Shown one piece after another: positions 12,007 through 16,050 of a stretch of 16,050 nucleotides of DNA. Within the stretch, counting starts at the first letter, position 1. Each line of letters starts with the position of its first letter. A program made the position numbers and the translations under genes. The notes beneath the pieces were generated by a model. The model ran no database searches, was not told where the DNA came from, and saw nothing but the letters and a program-made list of their open reading frames with translations. The stretch is from NCBI GenBank assembly GCA_017504065.1, contig JAFVRU010000041.1, positions 1-16,050 of the forward strand, read 5' to 3'. The DNA comes from Clostridia bacterium (lineage in GTDB: Bacteria > Bacillota > Clostridia > Christensenellales > Borkfalkiaceae).

Positions 12007-14850
12007 TTATTCCGTTACAACCGTGCCCGTCTTTTCGTTCGTAATCCAATGCTTCGTACCCGTCGTATCCTTCAACGTTGCATTGTAGATAAACGCTTTA
12101 CGCGAAGTCGCACCATTTGCATCGGGAATCGTATAGCCGTACCGATACGTTTTACCGCTGGACGTGGTAACCGATTCGTCGTAATCCGCTGCAAACTCCG
12201 CATTCGTTAATTCAATCGTGGTATTTGCAGTATGATATGCCGTATAGAACGTGCTGCTGGCGATTTGATATTTCGCCCCCGTATCCGTAGCGGTAAACTT
12301 CAACGACGAATTCATTACGTAGAGCGAAGGTGCGCTACCGTTTTCAGCAGCCAAAAGGAAGTTCTTATATCCCGCGGCTAACGTAGCGGTAATATGTACG
12401 TTATCGACTACAACGCCTTGGCTATACGTTCCGAGCGCCCCCGTCGAGAACCCTGTAAGGTTTTCAACGTTCATATTCTTAACGATAAGTCCTGCGCCCA
12501 ACGTAGCCGCGTCGGTATTCGACCAAAGATCACCCGTGTAATTGATGAGCTTATAGCCGCGACCGTTGAGTACTTGCGCCCAGCTGATCAACCACCCCGC
12601 GCTATATGCCGCTTGCCCCGTACAATCGATATCTTGCGTAAATACGGAATATTGTTTCTTACGGCGATTCGTACCCGACGTAGCGTTCCAGTTATAGAAA
12701 TCTTGGAAGTTAGAAATTTCGTTGTCCGCAACGATTTTCGACGTCATATAACGCGTGCCGTCTGCCGTTTCGATAATAATCATCTTCGTTCCGTACGTGG
12801 TGCACGCTACGCTGATGGTGTTCGCTGCGGTATCTACGGTGTACTTCGACGAGTCAAGCGTATACCCTTCGAAATATACTTTCGCAATCGTAGGAAGCGT
12901 TTCCAACCCAAACGCCGCCGCGGTAAACGTAATCTTACCGTTCGCTAACAATTCATAGCTGTTTTGCGCTGCCGCGGGAACGTCGCGCGTATCGTAAATG
13001 TTTACGTCGGTGAAATTCGTTTTCGCTACGTTCGTCGTAATCATTGTTTTTGCTGTTGCTGCTCCGTTGGGAAGAAGCGCTTCTTCGCCCGGTTTCGCAA
13101 TCCCTGCCGACGAATAGATATCTACGTTCGTCATCGTCGTTACATAGTGATTTTCATCGATATACAATCTGTTTTTCGAGCCGATCATGTGTTCAGGCAT
13201 ACTGAAAATAAAGGTACAATCCTTTACCGACGTTTGTTCTGTTCCATGCGCTGCACCCGTATTTTCATACCAAAGATATCCCGACCAACCGCCGAACATG
13301 TTGTAATTGTTTTGGAATACAGCTTGAATGTTAACGTTTTCAATGATACCACCTTCCGCATACGAACCGAAAATCCCGTAATCGCCTACGATAAAGTTCT
13401 CAAAGTTCACGTTCTTCAATACAGCTTTCGTGCCAATACGCCCGTTTGCAAAGAAACCATATCTAAACCAACCGTTATAAATGGTATTGCCAAGCCCGTT
13501 GAACGTACGGTTAGAGAACTTCGTCGTCATTTGATATTGCTTGCTCGTGCCTTCCAACGTCAAATCATTCGCAAGTACCGCATAATTATCCGTGAACGTC
13601 GCGGAGTGATACCAAGCCGAAAACTCCGCATTATCGTTAATAACGCAGTCGGACGCGATACCGTAAAGCATATACGTATTGCCGTCGATTGCAACCGCAA
13701 AAATCATCTTTTCTCCTGCCGTCAACGTCGCGCCGAGCTTACCGTCTGCGTATTGCAAATCTACGCAATCTGCAGGACCTTCCGCGTCCGTTGCGTCATA
13801 AACCGCTTCCGCAAGCGCAACGTTAAAGCCTTGGATCGTCGTCGAAAGCGCGTTGCCATTGTCCATATCCGCGATCACGTAGCCCGCTTCCGACATATCC
13901 GTAGGTTCGGGTACGGTAACCGTTTCCGTTGCCATAAACGGACCTGCTTTCACGGACACACTACCTTCACCAATATTGATGGCTTGTACCGTGTTGCCCG
14001 TAACTTGGAGTGCGTTGTTTGCGCTCCAAACCATGTTCAAGTCTGCGCCCGCTACCGAGAACGTAGCCGTTACGTCCGCTTTACGTAAGAAGCTTAACGA
14101 ATCTTCTACACCCGAAATCGTAACCGTGGGTTGAATTGCTGCCATAAGCCCTTCTACGTCGTATTGCGTTTCATTGTAAGTATACGTAGTATCGGTCTTG
14201 GTTGCGCCTGCCGCTTCCGCGATACCATCAACAAGGAAGTTTTCGATGATTGTTTGTTGCGCAGGAGTATACTTCGTTTCGTATTGCGCATCTTGCGTCG
14301 CGCGAGAAGATACGTTCGTTACACTACGCGAAATGTCTTCAAAGTTTTCGAAAGTCGCATACGTGTATACGCCGTCTACTTCTTTATACGCAATACCCGT
14401 GAACGAAAGGTTCATGTTGTCAAAGTTCATTTGCCCTACCGAGCCTTTGATCGCGTATTTGCCGTAGTATTCGCTCGTAGAGTCGGTTACTTCAGTCGGC
14501 TTGGAAGCCAAATCGATATAACCGAGATCGGTTACTACGTCTTCTTCTTTCACGTTATACTTTGCATTCAAATATTCGTGGTAGTTGCCCGTCACGTATT
14601 CGCCATTGTTCATGAAATACGCCGTGGGCGCGATGATAACGCCGTATTTTGCGCCCGTTTCGACTTCGTCCACGTGCGCCGTGAAACGGATACCCGTAGA
14701 GCCTTCTGTCAAACGTACGCTTGCGCCGCTTTGCATTGCAAACGTCGTTGCCGCGTCAGCTTGTACGGAATTGTTTACCGCAAACGCGCCGAGCGACGCT
14801 GCCGCGATCCCTGCGATAAGGAAGCTTTTCATCATTGTTTTCTTTTTCAT
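12007..14850 (-). CDS. large secreted protein with duplicated beta-rich modules
   Basis: A 947-aa exported protein I cannot assign to a named function. Residues 1-34 are a signal peptide (MKKKTMMKSF, hydrophobic core, cleavage near ADAA). Residues about 38-215 form an N-terminal domain containing GASVRLTEGSTGIRFTA, a pattern I recall from other clostridial secreted proteins. Residues about 240-312 look like a bacterial Ig-like (Big_2-type) domain. Two related modules follow (about 372-550 and 678-852), each with N-G-x-G-x-x-[IL], LKNVNFEN or VKNMNVEN, a G-[ST]-Y element and ENVNI or DNVHI, resembling beta-helix or GLUG-like repeats. No LPXTG, S-layer or dockerin motif is visible at the C-terminus. 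AAGGGGG precedes the ATG. It is coupled to the small gene 14 bp upstream. Confidence 0.82.
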   Translation of the reverse strand: MKKKTMMKSFLIAGIAAASLGAFAVNNSVQADAATTFAMQSGASVRLTEGSTGIRFTAHVDEVETGAKYGVIIAPTAYFMNNGEYVTGNYHEYLNAKYNVKEEDVVTDLGYIDLASKPTEVTDSTSEYYGKYAIKGSVGQMNFDNMNLSFTGIAYKEVDGVYTYATFENFEDISRSVTNVSSRATQDAQYETKYTPAQQTIIENFLVDGIAEAAGATKTDTTYTYNETQYDVEGLMAAIQPTVTISGVEDSLSFLRKADVTATFSVAGADLNMVWSANNALQVTGNTVQAINIGEGSVSVKAGPFMATETVTVPEPTDMSEAGYVIADMDNGNALSTTIQGFNVALAEAVYDATDAEGPADCVDLQYADGKLGATLTAGEKMIFAVAIDGNTYMLYGIASDCVINDNAEFSAWYHSATFTDNYAVLANDLTLEGTSKQYQMTTKFSNRTFNGLGNTIYNGWFRYGFFANGRIGTKAVLKNVNFENFIVGDYGIFGSYAEGGIIENVNIQAVFQNNYNMFGGWSGYLWYENTGAAHGTEQTSVKDCTFIFSMPEHMIGSKNRLYIDENHYVTTMTNVDIYSSAGIAKPGEEALLPNGAATAKTMITTNVAKTNFTDVNIYDTRDVPAAAQNSYELLANGKITFTAAAFGLETLPTIAKVYFEGYTLDSSKYTVDTAANTISVACTTYGTKMIIIETADGTRYMTSKIVADNEISNFQDFYNWNATSGTNRRKKQYSVFTQDIDCTGQAAYSAGWLISWAQVLNGRGYKLINYTGDLWSNTDAATLGAGLIVKNMNVENLTGFSTGALGTYSQGVVVDNVHITATLAAGYKNFLLAAENGSAPSLYVMNSSLKFTATDTGAKYQIASSTFYTAYHTANTTIELTNAEFAADYDESVTTSSGKTYRYGYTIPDANGATSRKAFIYNATLKDTTGTKHWITNEKTGTVVTE

Positions 14851-14864
14851 AATTTTGTCCCCCT

Positions 14865-14978
14865 TTACACGCTCCAGTTCCGATCAGATCCGAACGGATC
14901 TTCTTCTGCCGATCCTGTAAGCACGTCGCAAACGTTGTAATACAGAATCTTGAGTTCAACTGTTACATAATTTTTCAT
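14865..14978 (-). CDS. 37-residue small protein, first gene of the secreted-protein operon
   Basis: A short gene with a strong AAGGAG placed 7 nt before its ATG. The product begins MKNYVTVELKILYYN, has one Cys (17), a central DVLTGSAEEDP and ends DRNWSV. There is no signal peptide or membrane segment. Its stop overlaps the Shine-Dalgarno of the 947-aa gene (TAAAGGGGG), so the two are probably translationally coupled. I recall many short clostridial proteins with a similar layout: a basic start, an E-x-x-x-[IVL] strand, then D-[VI]-[IL]-T-x-S followed by a polar acidic tail. No role is established to my knowledge. It may be a regulator, a secreted or modified peptide, or a leader peptide. Confidence 0.72.
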   Translation of the reverse strand: MKNYVTVELKILYYNVCDVLTGSAEEDPFGSDRNWSV

Positions 14979-15055
14979 ACATCTTCTCCTTAAAAAAGAT
15001 TTTTATTTCAATTTTGTTCCCGCATCAAATCCTACGTATCGATTTCCTTTGGGGA

Positions 15056-15073
15056 CAAACTTGATCAAGTTTG
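15056..15073. promoter_or_regulatory. 18-bp perfect palindrome upstream of the small-protein operon
   Basis: CAAACTTGATCAAGTTTG reads the same on both strands, about 80 bp before the ATG at 14978. GCGC-TATTTT-GCGC lies close by (15078-15091). It could be an operator, or a hairpin in a long leader. No clear consensus promoter is visible; TTGATG-17-TAAAAA on the minus strand between it and the small gene is a weak candidate. Confidence 0.45.
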
Positions 15074-15211
15074 GATTGCGCTATTTTGCGCGATATTTTA
15101 TCTTTTCAATCTGTTCCTTGTCTTTATGTTTTTAATCTTTTTATCTAAATATTGCAACGATTTTTGATTAGAAAAATCTACTTTTTTTACTGACGCTCTT
15201 AACCTAACCGC

Positions 15212-15334
15212 CATTCTGGAACGAAGGATAAAATTTTGGGTTGCAACATTCCAGAATGAGATTAGGAAGAAGGAATGAGAAAATTCCCTTATTGGGATCG
15301 AAAGATAGAAAGCCTTAGTCTAGGCATTGCCTTG
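15212..15334. repeat. diverged relative of the hairpin repeat (copy C)
   Basis: CATTCTGGAA (15212-15221) and TTCCAGAATG (15249-15258) are inverted arms like those ending the core of copies A and B, but the interior is short and unrelated. After it, 15299-15334 matches 11772-11807 at 31 of 36 positions by eye. Three of the five differences keep the GTCT/AGAC pairing, now GCCT/AGGC. Copies A/B and C lie on opposite sides of the secreted-protein operon. Confidence 0.7.
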
Positions 15335-15548
15335 TCCATGTAAGTAAAAATAGCACTTTTTTCGAATTTAATTATAAGTTTTTCCGCGCCCTAATTCAAT
15401 GACTAATCAATACTATTTGACTTATTCGAAACTAAAATGTTTTATCACGTATACGATTTTACATAAAAAATTAGCCATCTTCCACAAAATCCGCTTCTTT
15501 TGTAGATGATGACCAAAAAAAATTTATGTACTTTTGTTATTTCAATCT
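15335..15548. other. AT-rich non-coding stretch
   Basis: No convincing gene or RNA is seen. A weak plus-strand promoter-like pair, TTGACT (15417-15422) and TTTTAT (15440-15445) with a 17-bp spacer, points towards the hairpin at 15549-15576. Confidence 0.4.
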
Positions 15549-15576
15549 AAAGACCCGTCTATTTTGACGGGTCTTT
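15549..15576. terminator. terminator next to the V-ATPase subunit D gene
   Basis: AAAGACCCGTC (15549-15559) and its complement (15566-15576) form an 11-bp stem around TATTTT. It starts 3 bp beyond the minus-strand stop codon. The T tract is better on the plus strand (TTTTTCTT) than on the minus strand (TTTAG), so it may act in both directions. Confidence 0.8.
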
Positions 15577-15579
15577 TTC

Positions 15580-16050
15580 TTACGCTTTGCTTTTTACTTT
15601 CATTAACCGAACGACTGCCGCGCGTTCGTTTTCGTCTAATTTGTCCTTGATATATTTGATCGTTTCTTCAAGCTGCGGGATCATGACGTACTCCAACGCG
15701 TTGACCCGTCGTTTATTCCGTTCGATTTCTTCCGCGAGCATGCGTACCGTTTTTTCCGTTTGCGCTAACTCCACCATTTTCGGAAGTAGATCGGAAGCCT
15801 TTTTCACCGAATAGTCCGCTTCCCCCGTGATTTCCGAATACGCGTACGGAAGTCCGTCCGTGCGTTTTTCGTTCACGATCTCTACTTTCGGTACGTCTAC
15901 GCCCATTACGCTCTCCGTCGTACATTCTGCTTTCACCGCTACCGACGGCATGGCAAACGCCGTTTCCGCTTCGAAGGACGGAATGATAGAACGCGCGATC
16001 GAAAACTGCTTTAAGATCGCCGAAAGTTCGGCTTCCACCCCTTCGCGAAG
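15580..16050 (-). CDS. atpD: V-type ATP synthase/ATPase subunit D, 5' end outside the window
   Basis: The C-terminal 156 residues of the central-stalk (rotor) subunit D of a V/A-type ATPase, which couples ATP hydrolysis or synthesis in V1/A1 to H+ or Na+ movement through the membrane ring. The long C-terminal helix is diagnostic: LAEEIERNKRRVNALEY, then IPQLEETIKYIKDKLDENER and a basic end (LMKVKSKA). A full subunit has about 200-210 aa, so about 50 residues are missing beyond base 16050. The frame stays open to the edge, and the GTG at 16038 is internal, not a start. Other V-ATPase genes should lie just beyond the window. The symbol follows A/V-ATPase usage (also called ntpD). Confidence 0.93.
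   Translation of the reverse strand, partial: LREGVEAELSAILKQFSIARSIIPSFEAETAFAMPSVAVKAECTTESVMGVDVPKVEIVNEKRTDGLPYAYSEITGEADYSVKKASDLLPKMVELAQTEKTVRMLAEEIERNKRRVNALEYVMIPQLEETIKYIKDKLDENERAAVVRLMKVKSKA

Noticed and set aside
12964..14940. Long plus-strand frames opposite the secreted protein gene
   Set aside because: They are rich in Arg, Cys, Val and Ile with no recognisable motif, and start without ribosome binding sites, as expected of antisense frames.
14979..15130. c-di-GMP (GEMM-type) riboswitch before the small-protein gene
   Set aside because: I looked for the conserved core in the minus-strand leader and did not find it; only palindromes are present.

Overview
The window looks like the chromosome of a gut-type Clostridia (Firmicutes) bacterium. 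The evidence is strong AGGAG-type ribosome binding sites, consensus sigma-70-type promoters with 17-bp spacers, a Gram-positive style KtrAB potassium system, a lipoprotein with a lipobox, an archaeal/V-type ATPase subunit D, and a secreted protein with a Gram-positive signal peptide. I cannot name the species. By eye, the left quarter (1 to about 4100) is AT-richer than the central block (about 4140-11510); the 15000-15550 stretch is AT-rich non-coding DNA.

Layout. 1-2234: the ktrB-ktrA potassium uptake operon, with its own promoter and terminator. 2235-3470: a small divergent pair, an XRE-type HTH regulator (minus) and a lipoprotein (plus). They face each other across a consensus promoter that contains a perfect palindromic operator, and nearly the same terminator hairpin lies at both outer ends. 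3602-4024: a lone cupin gene. 4142-8215 (minus): a two-gene glycoside hydrolase operon, a GH3 enzyme followed by a GH106-like enzyme, neither with a signal peptide. A PHP-domain phosphoesterase (8374-9381, plus) is divergent from it. 9403-10857 (minus): a MATE transporter convergent with the PHP gene and sharing a terminator with it. 11003-11506 (plus): a small two-TM protein with a PH-like domain, divergent from the MATE gene. Both of these promoters lie so close to the start codons that the transcripts are predicted to be leaderless or nearly so. 11521-11990: a terminator, two 128-bp copies of a hairpin-forming repeat, and the terminator of the next operon. 12007-14978 (minus): a 37-residue small protein gene followed 14 bp later by a 947-residue secreted protein with a duplicated module; a diverged copy of the hairpin repeat lies upstream. 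15580-16050 (minus): the 3' part of a V-type ATPase subunit D gene that runs off the window.

The genes form several independent units: potassium homeostasis, a small regulated lipoprotein unit, intracellular glycan breakdown, efflux, a secreted surface product and an ion-motive ATPase. The least familiar parts are the small-peptide/secreted-protein operon with related repeats on both sides, the XRE/lipoprotein unit with its operator and its apparently disrupted regulator start, and the leaderless divergent pair.
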